A stretch of DNA of 64,000 nucleotides, from positions 3,836,501-3,900,500 of the forward strand of contig NZ_CP016450.1 in assembly GCF_001713395.1 (NCBI RefSeq). The letters run 5' to 3'. This document shows, piece by piece, positions 11,024 to 19,696 of this stretch (positions within the stretch are counted from its first letter, which is position 1; every line of letters begins with the position of its first letter). The position numbers and the translations under genes are program-made. The notes under the pieces are model-generated. The model saw nothing but the letters and a program-made list of their open reading frames with translations, made no database searches and was not told the DNA's origin. This DNA comes from Sinorhizobium sp. RAC02 (GTDB taxonomy: Bacteria; Pseudomonadota; Alphaproteobacteria; Rhizobiales; Rhizobiaceae).

Positions 11024-11548
11024 ATGGACCCGGCGCTCCGTCCCTCGCTCGATGAGGTCTGGCACTGGCTGGCTGAAGTGCCGGATCCGGAAATTCCGGT
11101 GATCTCGCTCACCGACCTCGGCATCATCCGGAATGTCGCGTGGCGCGACGATACGCTGGTGGTGACGGTGACGCCGACCTATTCCGGCTGTCCTGCCACC
11201 ACGATCATCAATCTCGATATCGAGACGGCGCTCGCGGAAAAGGGGCTTTCCAAGGTGAAGCTGGAACGCCAGCTCTCGCCCGCCTGGACGACGGACTGGA
11301 TCAGCGCCGAGGGCCGCGAAAAACTGCGCGACTACGGCATCGCCCCGCCGATCGACGGCACGGCAGCCGATGGCGTGCTGATGAAACGCGTCGACCGGCT
11401 TTCGGGCCGCTCGAACCTGACGATCGCCTGTCCGCGCTGCGGATCGACGAACACCGAGAAGATCAGCCAGTTCGGCTCGACGCCCTGCAAGGCGAGTTAC
11501 CGCTGTACCGACTGCCTGGAACCGTTCGACTACTTCAAGTGCATCTGA
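11024..11548 (+). CDS. paaD: PaaD, DUF59-type iron-sulfur maturation factor of the epoxidase
   Basis: 174 residues. The N-terminal DUF59/MIP18-like domain includes VPDPEIPVISLTDLGI and TPTYSGCPAT; the C-terminus is a zinc-ribbon-like module with CPRCGS and a second CTDC pair. PaaD is needed in vivo for the epoxidase and is thought to help assemble its metal centres. An interspersed palindromic repeat separates it from paaE, the only long gap (87 bases) between the core epoxidase genes. Confidence 0.94.
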   Translation: MDPALRPSLDEVWHWLAEVPDPEIPVISLTDLGIIRNVAWRDDTLVVTVTPTYSGCPATTIINLDIETALAEKGLSKVKLERQLSPAWTTDWISAEGREKLRDYGIAPPIDGTAADGVLMKRVDRLSGRSNLTIACPRCGSTNTEKISQFGSTPCKASYRCTDCLEPFDYFKCI

Positions 11549-11553
11549 CCACC

Positions 11554-11618
11554 AGAGCTTTTTGTTTTTACGCAATTCCGAACGCAAAACGCTCAAGCAC
11601 TTTTGCTGGAATTGCTCT
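11554..11618. repeat. Interspersed intergenic palindromic element, copy 1 of 3
   Basis: About 65 bases between paaD and paaE, beginning AGAGC and ending GCTCT. The core ACGCAAAACGCT, CACTTTTGCTGGAATTGC matches copies at 16944-17013 and 38689-38779. Such short mosaic elements are common between Rhizobiaceae genes. Here it sits inside an operon, and the paaE ribosome binding site begins two or three bases after it. Confidence 0.75.
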
Positions 11619-11635
11619 ATGGAAAGGGCCTACGC

Positions 11636-12712
11636 ATGGCACGTTTTCATTCCCTGACCGTTACCGACGTTCACCGCGAGACGCGCGATGCGGTCGTGGT
11701 CACGCTTCGGCCGTCCGACGAGGACCGGGCCGTCTTCGATTTCACGCAAGGCCAGTACCTGACCTTCCGCCGCAAGTTCGAGGATGAGGAACTGCGCCGC
11801 TCCTATTCGATCTGCGCCGGCAAGGATGAGGGTGTCTTGAAGGTTGGCATCAAGCGCGTCGATGGCGGCTGTTTTTCCACCTGGGTCAACGAGAACCTGA
11901 AGGCCGGCGACACGCTGGAAGCCATGCCGCCGATGGGTGCCTTCTTCACGGCGCTGGAGCCTGAAACGGCCAAACACTATCTCGGCTTTGCCGGCGGCAG
12001 CGGCATCACGCCTGTTCTTTCGATCATCAAGACGGTACTTTCCCGCGAGCCGCGCGCCCGCTTCACGCTGGTCTATGCCAACCGGCAGATCAGCTCGATC
12101 ATGTTCCGCGAGGAGCTGGAGGACCTGAAGAACGTCTATCTCGGCCGCCTCTCCGTGCTGCATGTGCTGGAGAGCGAGGCGCAGGATATCGATCTTTTCA
12201 CCGGCCGTATCGATGGCGCGAAATGCGCGGCGCTGTTCAAGAACTGGATCGACCCGAAGTCGGTGACGACGGCTTTCATCTGCGGCCCGGAGCCGATGAT
12301 GCTGGCGATTGCTGCCGCGCTTCGCGAGCATGGATTGCGCGACGATCAGATCAAGTTCGAACTCTTTGCCTCCTCGCAGCCTGGCCGAGCGCGGCGCAAG
12401 GTGGAGCAGGTCAACGGTGCCGATCACGCTGCCGCCTGCGAGGCGACCGTCACGCTCGATGGCGCGACCCGCACCTTCAAATTCCCCAAGCACGGCCAGA
12501 GCCTGCTCGATGCTGCGCTCGAAAATGCCATGGACGCGCCCTATGCCTGCAAGGCCGGTGTCTGTTCCACCTGCCGCGCCAAGGTTCTGGAAGGTGAGGT
12601 CGAGATGGAGACCAACCACGCGCTGGAAGATTACGAGGTGCGCCAGGGTTATGTGCTGACCTGCCAGTGCTATCCGCTCACCGACCGCATCGTCGTCAGC
12701 TACGACCAGTAA
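11636..12712 (+). CDS. paaE: Phenylacetyl-CoA epoxidase reductase subunit
   Basis: 358-residue electron-transfer subunit. An FAD domain (RRSYSICAG) and an NAD(P)-binding ferredoxin-reductase domain (GFAGGSGITPVLSII) come first; a C-terminal plant-type [2Fe-2S] ferredoxin domain has Cys305, Cys310, Cys313 and Cys343 in the C-X4-C-X2-C-X29-C pattern. It passes NADPH electrons to PaaA. An in-frame start at 11603 would lie inside the upstream repeat; the ATG at 11636 follows GGAAAGGG and gives the family N-terminus. Confidence 0.95.
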   Translation: MARFHSLTVTDVHRETRDAVVVTLRPSDEDRAVFDFTQGQYLTFRRKFEDEELRRSYSICAGKDEGVLKVGIKRVDGGCFSTWVNENLKAGDTLEAMPPMGAFFTALEPETAKHYLGFAGGSGITPVLSIIKTVLSREPRARFTLVYANRQISSIMFREELEDLKNVYLGRLSVLHVLESEAQDIDLFTGRIDGAKCAALFKNWIDPKSVTTAFICGPEPMMLAIAAALREHGLRDDQIKFELFASSQPGRARRKVEQVNGADHAAACEATVTLDGATRTFKFPKHGQSLLDAALENAMDAPYACKAGVCSTCRAKVLEGEVEMETNHALEDYEVRQGYVLTCQCYPLTDRIVVSYDQ

Positions 12713-12724
12713 GGGGAACTTGCC

Positions 12725-13480
12725 ATGTCCGATACGATGCCGATCGAGGATTATCTGGCGCAAGGCGGCGTGCTGTCGTCGCCGGCCAATGTGCCGCCGC
12801 GCTATCGGGGCGAACTGCTGCGCCTGATGGCGAGTTTCGTCGACAGCGAGCTTGCCGGTTCCGCCGGCTTTGCCGATACGATCAACGATGCGCCGGGCAT
12901 TCAGGAGCGCATTTCCGCCGCCCGCATCGTGCTGGAGAAGGCCGATCATGCCGGCAAGGTGCTGCGGGTGATGGAAACCTTTGGCGCGGATGGCGGGCGT
13001 TATGCCGTGCATCATCCCTGGGCCGAGCGGCTTTCCCGCGAGGCGGATATCGGCGCGGCGCGGCAGGGCGGCGACATGCGCCTGTCCGTCTTCCATTATC
13101 CGCTGCAAGGCTGGGTCGATGCCGTGGTCATGAACGTGCTGATGGGCCGGGCGAGCGTCGTGCAGTTGAAAGAACTGTCGCGGGTCTCCTACCAGCCGCT
13201 CGCCGAGGTTTTTCGCGCCATCCTGCCGCGCGAGACGCGTCATGCGGAACTCGGCCTCGCCGGCCTTATCCAGATCGTCGATGATGCGGAAGGCCGCGCA
13301 AAGGCCAAAGCCTCCGTTGCCTATTGGTATCCGCGGGTCGCCGCGAGTTTTGGCCATTCCGGCTCGGCCCGCTTCGAGACGCAGTCGCGCTTCGGCCTGC
13401 GGCACACACCCAACGAGACCCTGCTTGCCGAATGGCGGGCGGAGGTCGATGCGCAGCTTTCCGCGCTCGGATTGAACTGA
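12725..13480 (+). CDS. PaaA/PaaC-superfamily ferritin-fold protein of unknown role
   Basis: 251-residue protein between paaE and paaZ, 12 bases from each neighbour. It aligns with PaaA over the diiron region with identical spacing: Ser41-Glu42 to His75 spans 35 residues, as does Ser60-Glu61 to His94 in PaaA. A second E-X-X-H motif (E170-T-R-H173) matches E174-S-F-H177. The glutamate of the first E-X-X-H (PaaA Glu91) is replaced by Lys72, with Glu71 next to it. It could be an alternative oxygenase subunit, an assembly factor or an inactive structural paralogue. The family is known from Rhizobiales phenylacetate clusters, but I know of no assigned function. Confidence 0.8.
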   Translation: MSDTMPIEDYLAQGGVLSSPANVPPRYRGELLRLMASFVDSELAGSAGFADTINDAPGIQERISAARIVLEKADHAGKVLRVMETFGADGGRYAVHHPWAERLSREADIGAARQGGDMRLSVFHYPLQGWVDAVVMNVLMGRASVVQLKELSRVSYQPLAEVFRAILPRETRHAELGLAGLIQIVDDAEGRAKAKASVAYWYPRVAASFGHSGSARFETQSRFGLRHTPNETLLAEWRAEVDAQLSALGLN

Positions 13481-13492
13481 GAGGATACTGAG

Positions 13493-15550
13493 ATGAACGT
13501 CATGGCAAACCGGCCGCGCCGGCTCGAAAGCTATGTCGGCGGCCAGTGGGCCGCCGGTGCCCGGGAAGGCGTGCCGCTGCTCGACGCTTCCACGGGTGCC
13601 CCGGTCGCCTTCATCGATTCCACCGGCGTGGATTTCAAGGCGTCGCTCGCCTATGGCCGCGAGAAGGGTGGCCCGGCGCTGCGGCGCCTCTCCTTCCACG
13701 AACGCGCCGCCATGCTGAAGGCGCTCGGTCAGGCCCTGATGGAGCGCAAGGAAGAGTTCTATGCGCTATCGACCGCCACGGGTGCGACCCGCGCCGACAG
13801 CTGGGTCGATATCGAAGGCGGTATTGGCACGCTGCTGTCCTATGCTTCCAAAGGTCGGCGCGAGTTGCCGAACACCCGCGTTCTGCTCGATGGCGATGTG
13901 GAGCTGCTCTCCAAGGATGGCACCTTCTCTGCGCAGCATATCCTGAGCCCGTTGCAGGGTGTTGCCGTCCACATCAACGCCTTCAACTTCCCCTGCTGGG
14001 GCATGCTGGAGAAGCTGGCACCGACGCTGCTCGCCGGCGTTCCGGCCATAGTCAAGCCGGCAAGCCAGACAGCCTATCTCACCGAACTCATGGTCCGCCG
14101 CATCGTCGAGACCGGTATTTTGCCCGACGGCGCATTGCAGCTCGTCTGCGGCTCGGTCGGCGACCTGCTCGACCATGTCGAAGGCCAGGATGCCGTGACC
14201 TTCACCGGTTCGGCCTCGACAGGCCAGCGCCTCAAGACGCACAAGGCCATCGTCGAAAACTCCGTGCGCTTCACCATGGAGGCCGACAGCCTCAATGCCG
14301 CCGTGCTTGGCCTCGATGCCGCACCCGGCACGGAGGAATTCGACCTCTTCGTCAAGGAAGTCACCCGCGAGATGACGGTGAAGGCCGGCCAGAAGTGCAC
14401 CGCGATCCGCCGCGTCATCGCGCCGCGCGCCTTTAGCGAAGCGCTGATCGAGAGCCTGCGCGCCCGTCTCGGCAAGACGGCGATCGGCAATCCGGCGGAC
14501 GAAGCCGTCCGCATGGGACCGCTCGCCAGCCTCGACCAGCGAGAGGAAGTGCGCGCCCGCATCCGCGATCTCTCTGCCGACGCGGAAATCGTCGCCGGCG
14601 ATCCGGACATAGCAAATATCCTGTCTGGCGATGCTGCGGCAGGCGCCTTCCTCAATCCGGTGCTGCTCTATTGCGACAAGCCGGGCTCGGCCCGCGCGGT
14701 GCACGACGTCGAGGCTTTCGGTCCGGTCAGCACCGTCATGCCCTATGAGACCGCGGAAGAAGCGGTGGACCTCGCCCGCCGCGGCAAGGGTAGCCTCGTC
14801 GCCTCCGTCTTCACCAATGATCCAGGCTTTGCCGAAGAGGTCGTGCTCGGGCTTGCGCCGTTCCACGGCCGCGTGATGATCGGCAACCGCGTCAGTGCCA
14901 AGTCGTCTACCGGCCACGGTTCGCCGTTGCCGGGCCTCGTGCACGGCGGCCCCGGCCGCGCGGGTGGTGGTGAGGAACTGGGCGGCATGCGCGGCGTCAA
15001 GCATTACATGCAGCGCACCGCCATCCAGGGTGCGCCGACGCTGCTTTCCGCCGTTACCGGCCGTTGGTTGCAGGGCGCGGAAGCACGGGCGGGCGGCGAG
15101 CATCCGTTCCGTAAGTCGCTGGCGGAACTCAAGATCGGTGACCAGCTGATCACGGCGACGCGCACGGTGACGCTCGACGATATCGAGCACTTCGCCAACT
15201 TCACCGGCGACACCTTCTACGCCCACATGGACGAGGAAGCCGCCAAGGCGAACCCGTTCTTCGACGGGCGCGTGGCGCATGGCTATCTCATCGTGTCGTT
15301 TGCCGCCGGCCTCTTCGTCGATCCGGCGCCGGGCCCGGTCCTCGCCAATTACGGCGTCGACAATCTGCGCTTCCTGACACCGGTCAATCCGGGTGATACG
15401 TTGCAGGTGCAGCTCACCTGCAAGGAGATCAACCCGCGGGCCAATGCCGAACATGGCGAGGTCCGCTGGGATTGCAACGTAACGAACCAGTCTGGAGCGA
15501 CCGTCGCGCAGTATGATGTTCTGACGATGGTGGCCAAAACGAGAGAGTGA
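13493..15550 (+). CDS. paaZ: PaaZ: oxepin-CoA hydrolase / 3-oxo-5,6-dehydrosuberyl-CoA semialdehyde dehydrogenase
   Basis: 685-residue bifunctional ring-opening enzyme. The N-terminal aldehyde dehydrogenase domain (about 1-520) carries catalytic Cys302 (GQKCTAIRR) and Glu263; the C-terminal MaoC-type hot-dog domain (about 535-680) carries Asp573 and His578 in GDTFYAH. These correspond to Glu256, Cys295, Asp561 and His566 of the E. coli enzyme. It opens oxepin-CoA and oxidises the unstable semialdehyde in one protein. A stand-alone PaaN is also encoded nearby (19697-21358). Confidence 0.95.
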   Translation: MNVMANRPRRLESYVGGQWAAGAREGVPLLDASTGAPVAFIDSTGVDFKASLAYGREKGGPALRRLSFHERAAMLKALGQALMERKEEFYALSTATGATRADSWVDIEGGIGTLLSYASKGRRELPNTRVLLDGDVELLSKDGTFSAQHILSPLQGVAVHINAFNFPCWGMLEKLAPTLLAGVPAIVKPASQTAYLTELMVRRIVETGILPDGALQLVCGSVGDLLDHVEGQDAVTFTGSASTGQRLKTHKAIVENSVRFTMEADSLNAAVLGLDAAPGTEEFDLFVKEVTREMTVKAGQKCTAIRRVIAPRAFSEALIESLRARLGKTAIGNPADEAVRMGPLASLDQREEVRARIRDLSADAEIVAGDPDIANILSGDAAAGAFLNPVLLYCDKPGSARAVHDVEAFGPVSTVMPYETAEEAVDLARRGKGSLVASVFTNDPGFAEEVVLGLAPFHGRVMIGNRVSAKSSTGHGSPLPGLVHGGPGRAGGGEELGGMRGVKHYMQRTAIQGAPTLLSAVTGRWLQGAEARAGGEHPFRKSLAELKIGDQLITATRTVTLDDIEHFANFTGDTFYAHMDEEAAKANPFFDGRVAHGYLIVSFAAGLFVDPAPGPVLANYGVDNLRFLTPVNPGDTLQVQLTCKEINPRANAEHGEVRWDCNVTNQSGATVAQYDVLTMVAKTRE

Positions 15551-15554
15551 CCGC

Positions 15555-16070
15555 ATGACGCCGATGGAGCAGGACCCGCGCCGCCTGGAAATGACCGTTT
15601 TGATGACGCCCGACATGGCGAATTTTTCCGGAAAGGTTCATGGCGGCGCGCTGCTCAACCTGCTCGATCGCGTCGCCTTCTCCTGCGCCTCGCGCTACTC
15701 GCAGCAATATGCGGTGACGCTCTCGGTCGACCAGGTGATGTTCAAGGAGCCGATCAACGTCGGTGAACTCGTCACCTTCCGCGCCTCGATCAACCATACG
15801 GGGCGAACCTCCATGGAGGTCGGCATCCGGGTCGAGGCGGAGAACATCCGCAGCGGCCACCGCCGGCACACCAACTCCTGCTATTTCACCATGGTCGCCG
15901 TCGATGAGGCCGGAAGGCCGGTGCGCGTGCCGGAGCTGGAGCCGAAGAGCACGGTTGATGTGCGCCGCTACAAGGCAGCCGAGCTTCGCCGTACGCTCCG
16001 GCGTGAATTCGCCGAACGGCTGGAGTCGGTTGCCACGACAGGCAAGGATGTGGAGCGGGACGGGGATTAA
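15555..16070 (+). CDS. Acyl-CoA thioesterase, hot-dog fold (YciA/ACOT type)
   Basis: 171-residue cytoplasmic hot-dog thioesterase. FSGKVHGGALLNLLDRVAF is the central helix with its HGG turn and acidic residue, and a lysine/arginine-rich tail follows the domain. It starts four bases after the paaZ stop and so closes the paa operon. It is distinct from PaaI, also present in the cluster. A role in releasing CoA from stalled pathway intermediates is plausible but inferred. Convergent with the TetR gene. Confidence 0.83.
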   Translation: MTPMEQDPRRLEMTVLMTPDMANFSGKVHGGALLNLLDRVAFSCASRYSQQYAVTLSVDQVMFKEPINVGELVTFRASINHTGRTSMEVGIRVEAENIRSGHRRHTNSCYFTMVAVDEAGRPVRVPELEPKSTVDVRRYKAAELRRTLRREFAERLESVATTGKDVERDGD

Positions 16071-16115
16071 GCGTGGGCGGCACTGCTCTTGGGGCGCTAC
16101 GCTGCCTCCCCGCCA

Positions 16116-16191
16116 CGTCATCCTCGGGCTTGACCCGAGGATCCACTCGGCACCCGTGGCATGGTTCCTCGGGTCAAGCCCGAGGATGACG
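16116..16191. repeat. Compound palindromic repeat between convergent genes
   Basis: Two inverted arms, each itself a palindrome: CGTCATCCTCGGGCTTGACC at the left, and its complement ending GAGGATGACG at the right, around a central spacer. A second copy lies at 32583-32659. Both lie between convergent genes, where the strong hairpins may end or protect transcripts from both sides. Confidence 0.8.
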
Positions 16192-16232
16192 AAAGAGAGG
16201 TAGTAGGTTTTTGGAGATGGTGTGCGTAAGTC

Positions 16233-16829
16233 TTAGCTTACAGCCTTGACACCCTCAAGGATCAGCGTCGTCGCAATATCCGCATATTCGTCCCGCGTGA
16301 TCGGCCCGTTCGGGCGGAACCACATGTACACCCAGTTCATCATGCCGAAGAGCGACATGGTGACGGGCATAAGGAGTGGGCGGTCCTTGTTCAGGTCCGG
16401 GTTGATGTCGCGAATGACGCCGGAGAAGCGTTTGACGATCTGTCGCTCGATCGCCTGCAATTCGGCAAGCTGCGGCTCGGAGAGCGCGCTGGTGCCGTTG
16501 AGCTGCACCTTGTGCTCGTTGTCGCGGCCCTCGTAGTTCGCCAGCACCGCCTTCACCAGCAGGCGCAGCCGCTCCTGCGGGGTGACGTCGGTGCGGTCGG
16601 CCGCCTCGATCGCTTCTTCCAGCTCCGACAGGTGCGTGCGCACGATGTCGAAGATCAGGGCGTCCTTGCTGGGGTAATAATGATAGAGCAGGGCCTTGGA
16701 AACATTGCTGTGCGAGGCGATCAGCGACATGGAGGCCTTCTCCATGCCCATCTCGGCGAAGACCGCCGCGGCACTCGATAGAATGCCTCGCTGTTTTTCC
16801 TCGAAATCCACTGCGCGCGTGCGTGCCAT
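16233..16829 (-). CDS. TetR-family regulator, probable PaaR-type repressor
   Basis: 198 residues. The N-terminal helix-turn-helix spans about residues 15-60 (FAEMGMEKASMSLIASHSNV, then SKALLYHYYPSKDALI); the C-terminal ligand-binding part has the QLNGTSALSEPQL segment. It lies between the paaJ-paaZ operon and paaK and is the natural candidate to bind the two TetR-type operators at 7634-7651 and 19649-19666. No such site was found upstream of its own start, so it may be expressed from the paaGIK transcript or constitutively. TetR-type PaaR repressors responding to phenylacetyl-CoA are known in other bacteria. Confidence 0.8.
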   Translation of the reverse strand: MARTRAVDFEEKQRGILSSAAAVFAEMGMEKASMSLIASHSNVSKALLYHYYPSKDALIFDIVRTHLSELEEAIEAADRTDVTPQERLRLLVKAVLANYEGRDNEHKVQLNGTSALSEPQLAELQAIERQIVKRFSGVIRDINPDLNKDRPLLMPVTMSLFGMMNWVYMWFRPNGPITRDEYADIATTLILEGVKAVS

Positions 16830-16943
16830 GTCGTCCTGCTCTGCTCATTCGGGCTGCGGCTGCGCGGAAGGGCGGCCGCCCTCCCTATACACAGTCAAGC
16901 CGGTGCCGGGCTAGAGTATCTCCGTTCGTCCTGTAGCAACGGA

Positions 16944-17013
16944 GAGACTCTGGCTCTTTGTTTCTTCACAATTCCGGACGCAAAACCGCTCCGCGCTTTT
17001 GCGGGAATGTTTT
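16944..17013. repeat. Interspersed intergenic palindromic element, copy 2 of 3
   Basis: About 70 bases between the 3' end of paaK and the TetR gene. It shares the core ACAATTCCGGACGCAAAACC and GCGCTTTTGCGGGAAT with the copies at 11554-11618 and 38689-38779, with several substitutions, so it is the most diverged of the three. Confidence 0.65.
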
Positions 17014-17023
17014 GTCCGGCGTT

Positions 17024-18334
17024 TCATTCTTTCGGGCGGTTGTCGACCACCCGCTTTGCCTTGCCTTCCGAGCGGGCGACGCCGCCCGGCTCATGCACGG
17101 TAATCTTGGTGGAGACCCCCACGATGCTCTTGATGTGGTGGGCAAGCTCCTTCGCCGACCCCGCACGCGCGCCCTCGTCGGTCGCCTCCAGCGTACATTC
17201 GACATGCACCGTCATGTTGTCCATACGGCCGGCGCGCGTCAGTTCGATCTGGAAATGCGGCGCAAGCCCGCGACATTTCAGGATCTGCTCCTCGATCTGC
17301 GTCGGGAAGACGTTGACGCCGCGCAGGATCATCATGTCGTCGGAGCGGCCGGTGATCTTTTCCATGCGGCGCATGGAGCGGGCGGTGCCGGGCAAGAGAC
17401 GCGTCAGGTCGCGCGTGCGGTAGCGGATGATCGGCAGGCCTTCCTTGGTGAGCGTGGTGAAGACCAGTTCACCGATCTCGCCATCCGGCAGCACCGCGCC
17501 TGTCTCGGGATCGATGATCTCAGGGTAGAAATGATCTTCCCAGATGTGCAGGCCGTCCTTCGTCTCGACGCATTCGTTGGCGACGCCCGGACCCATGACT
17601 TCCGACAGGCCGTAGATATCGACGGCGTGCATGTCGAAGGCCTGCTCGATTTCCTCGCGCATGGCGTTCGTCCAGGGTTCGGCGCCAAAAATGCCGACTG
17701 CCAGCGAACTTTCGCGCGGGTCGATGCCATGGCGGCGGAACTCGTCGAGGATGGAGAGCATGTAGGACGGCGTCACCATGATGATGCGCGGCTTGAAATC
17801 CTGCATCAGGGTGACTTGGCGCTCGGTCATGCCGCCGGAGATCGGCACGACGGTGCAGCCGAGCTTTTCGGCGCCGTAATGCGCGCCAAGCCCGCCGGTG
17901 AACAGCCCGTAGCCATAGGCGACATGCACGATATCGCCGGCCCGGCCGCCCGAGGCGCGGATCGAGCGGGCGACGACGGTCGCCCAGGTGTCGATGTCCT
18001 TGGCCGTGTAGCCGACGACGGTCGGCTTGCCAGTCGTGCCCGAGGAGGCGTGGATGCGGGCAAGCTTTTCGCGCGGTACGGCGAACATGCCGAAGGGATA
18101 GGTGTCGCGTAGGTCCTTCTTAGTGGTGAAGGGGAATTTCGCGAGGTCCGACAGGGTCTTCAGGTCGGAGGGGTGCACGCCAGCCTCGTCGAAGCGCTGG
18201 CGGTAGAAGGGAGAATTCTCGTAGGCGTGGGTCAGCGACCACTTCATGCGCTCCAGCTGCAGCGCGGAAATCTCGTCGCGCGACGCTGTCTCGATGGCTT
18301 CGAGTTCGCCGGGGTGGGGGGACAGGTCTTCCAT
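17024..18334 (-). CDS. paaK: Phenylacetate-CoA ligase
   Basis: 436-residue adenylate-forming enzyme that activates phenylacetate to phenylacetyl-CoA, the first step and the inducer-forming step. The phosphate loop ASSGTTGKPTVVGY, the YGLSEVMGPG adenine-binding motif and the GRSDDMMILRGVNVFP hinge are intact. The ATG at 18334 follows GGAGGAGAA; an upstream in-frame start at 18373 is less likely. It lies 35 bases after paaI, in a paaG-paaI-paaK operon. Confidence 0.95.
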   Translation of the reverse strand: MEDLSPHPGELEAIETASRDEISALQLERMKWSLTHAYENSPFYRQRFDEAGVHPSDLKTLSDLAKFPFTTKKDLRDTYPFGMFAVPREKLARIHASSGTTGKPTVVGYTAKDIDTWATVVARSIRASGGRAGDIVHVAYGYGLFTGGLGAHYGAEKLGCTVVPISGGMTERQVTLMQDFKPRIIMVTPSYMLSILDEFRRHGIDPRESSLAVGIFGAEPWTNAMREEIEQAFDMHAVDIYGLSEVMGPGVANECVETKDGLHIWEDHFYPEIIDPETGAVLPDGEIGELVFTTLTKEGLPIIRYRTRDLTRLLPGTARSMRRMEKITGRSDDMMILRGVNVFPTQIEEQILKCRGLAPHFQIELTRAGRMDNMTVHVECTLEATDEGARAGSAKELAHHIKSIVGVSTKITVHEPGGVARSEGKAKRVVDNRPKE

Positions 18335-18369
18335 GAAATTCTCCTCCAAGAATGTGGGGATGGTCTGCC

Positions 18370-18810
18370 TCACTCCGGCAGGTGCGTACCCTTGACTGTT
18401 CGCGAGTGGCCACGGAACTCCGCGACGTGCTCGCCCTCCTGATTGCTGATGCGGATATCGTAGATGCCGCCCCGCCCGCGGCGCGACACTTCTCGCGCCG
18501 TCGCCGTCAGTTTCTCGCCCCTGAAAGCCGGTGCGATGAAGGTCACCGAACAGTGCTGGGCGACGGTGCGCTGGTTGTAGGTGTTGCAGGCAAACGCAAA
18601 GGCCGAATCCGCCAGCGTGAACATGTAGCCGCCGTGACAGGTGCCGTGGCCGTTCGTCATGCTGTCCGCGATCGTCATGGTGATCGTCGCTTCACCGGGG
18701 GCGACGGAGATCAGTTCCATGCCGAGATGGCGGGTGGCATTGTCGTCGTCCCACATGGCCTTGGCGCAGGCTTCGGCGAGCGCCTGGGGGGAAAGGCTGG
18801 CGGCACTCAT
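18370..18810 (-). CDS. paaI: PaaI hydroxyphenylacetyl-CoA thioesterase
   Basis: 146-residue hot-dog thioesterase. The catalytic region NGHGTCHGGYMFTLADSAFA is intact. PaaI removes CoA from dead-end (hydroxy)phenylacetyl-CoA species and so rescues the CoA pool. Its ATG overlaps the paaG stop codon (ATGA), a coupled arrangement. The start at 18810 is fixed by that overlap. Confidence 0.92.
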   Translation of the reverse strand: MSAASLSPQALAEACAKAMWDDDNATRHLGMELISVAPGEATITMTIADSMTNGHGTCHGGYMFTLADSAFAFACNTYNQRTVAQHCSVTFIAPAFRGEKLTATAREVSRRGRGGIYDIRISNQEGEHVAEFRGHSRTVKGTHLPE

Positions 18811-19595
18811 TTGCCTTTGAACTCCGGCTTGCGCTTTTCGAGGAACGCGGAGACGCCCTCGGCATAGTCGGCGCTGCGACCGGCCTCGCGTTGCAGGTCG
18901 CGTTCGAGGTCGAGTTGCTGGTCCAGCGAATTGGTGGCGGCGGCCTGGATGGCGCGCTTCGTCATGCCAAGCCCGCGGGTCGGGCCGGCGGCGAGGCGGG
19001 TGGCGAGTGCCGTCGCCTCGTCCATCAGCGCGTCGTCGTCGACGGCGCGCCAGATCAGGCCCCAGTCGGCGGCGGTTTCCGCGCCGAGCGGTTCGGCGGT
19101 GAGCGTAAGCGCCTTGGCGCGCGCCTCGCCGATCAGCCGCGGCAGGCTCCAGGTGCCGCCGGAATCCGGCACGAGACCGATCTTGGCAAAAGCCTGGATG
19201 AAGCGGGCGGAGCGGGCGGCGAGCGTGATGTCGCAGGCAAAGGCGATATTGGCGCCGGCGCCGGCGGCAACACCGTTGACGGCGCAGATCACCGGCTTTT
19301 CGAGGCTGCGGATCAGGCGGAGCAGCGGGTTGTAGTAGGTCTCGATCGTGTGGCCGAGGTCCGGCACGCCCTTCTTGGGGTCGCGGTCGCCGAGATCCTG
19401 GCCCGCGCAAAAACCGCGGCCGGCGCCGGTGAGCAGCACGGCGCGGACGGTTTCATCCGCATGCGCCCGCTCGAAACCGGCGCGCAGTGCCAGGTGCATC
19501 TCTTCATTGAAGGCGTTGAGTTTGTCCGGGCGATTCAGCGTGAGGCTCAGAACGCCATCGGCAAGCGCCGACAGAATGGTGTCGGATGTGGACAT
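18807..19595 (-). CDS. paaG: PaaG: ring-1,2-epoxyphenylacetyl-CoA isomerase (oxepin-CoA forming)
   Basis: 262-residue crotonase-fold isomerase. Both glutamates needed for hydratase activity are missing (GAGANIAF and QAFAKIG replace GGG-E and QPE), while the isomerase aspartate is present in LVPDSGGT, exactly the PaaG pattern. It converts the epoxide to oxepin-CoA and also isomerises a later double bond. The ATG at 19595 follows GGGAGGAAAA. It is the first gene of the operon divergent from paaN, with a TetR-type operator between them. Confidence 0.93.
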   Translation of the reverse strand: MSTSDTILSALADGVLSLTLNRPDKLNAFNEEMHLALRAGFERAHADETVRAVLLTGAGRGFCAGQDLGDRDPKKGVPDLGHTIETYYNPLLRLIRSLEKPVICAVNGVAAGAGANIAFACDITLAARSARFIQAFAKIGLVPDSGGTWSLPRLIGEARAKALTLTAEPLGAETAADWGLIWRAVDDDALMDEATALATRLAAGPTRGLGMTKRAIQAAATNSLDQQLDLERDLQREAGRSADYAEGVSAFLEKRKPEFKGK

Positions 19596-19648
19596 TTTTC
19601 CTCCCTGTCGCCCTTCCCAGCGACGACCGTAAAAAAACTCTTGCATAA

Positions 19649-19666
19649 ACCGAACGGCCGGTCAAT
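19649..19666. promoter_or_regulatory. TetR-type operator between divergent paaG and paaN
   Basis: ACCGAACGGCCGGTCAAT matches the site upstream of paaJ in its invariant ACC, A, CG and CGGT positions. It lies about 53 bases from paaG and 30 from paaN, among AT-rich promoter-like sequence including TATAAA at 19667, so one bound dimer could control both directions. Confidence 0.5.
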
Positions 19667-19696
19667 TATAAATTCACTGACTGGGAGGAGCCAGAG

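Noticed and set aside
11630..15616. Long - strand open frames opposite paaE, the PaaA-like gene and paaZ
   Set aside because: All three + strand genes are supported by catalytic residues and by operon position; the antisense frames are artefacts of high GC content.
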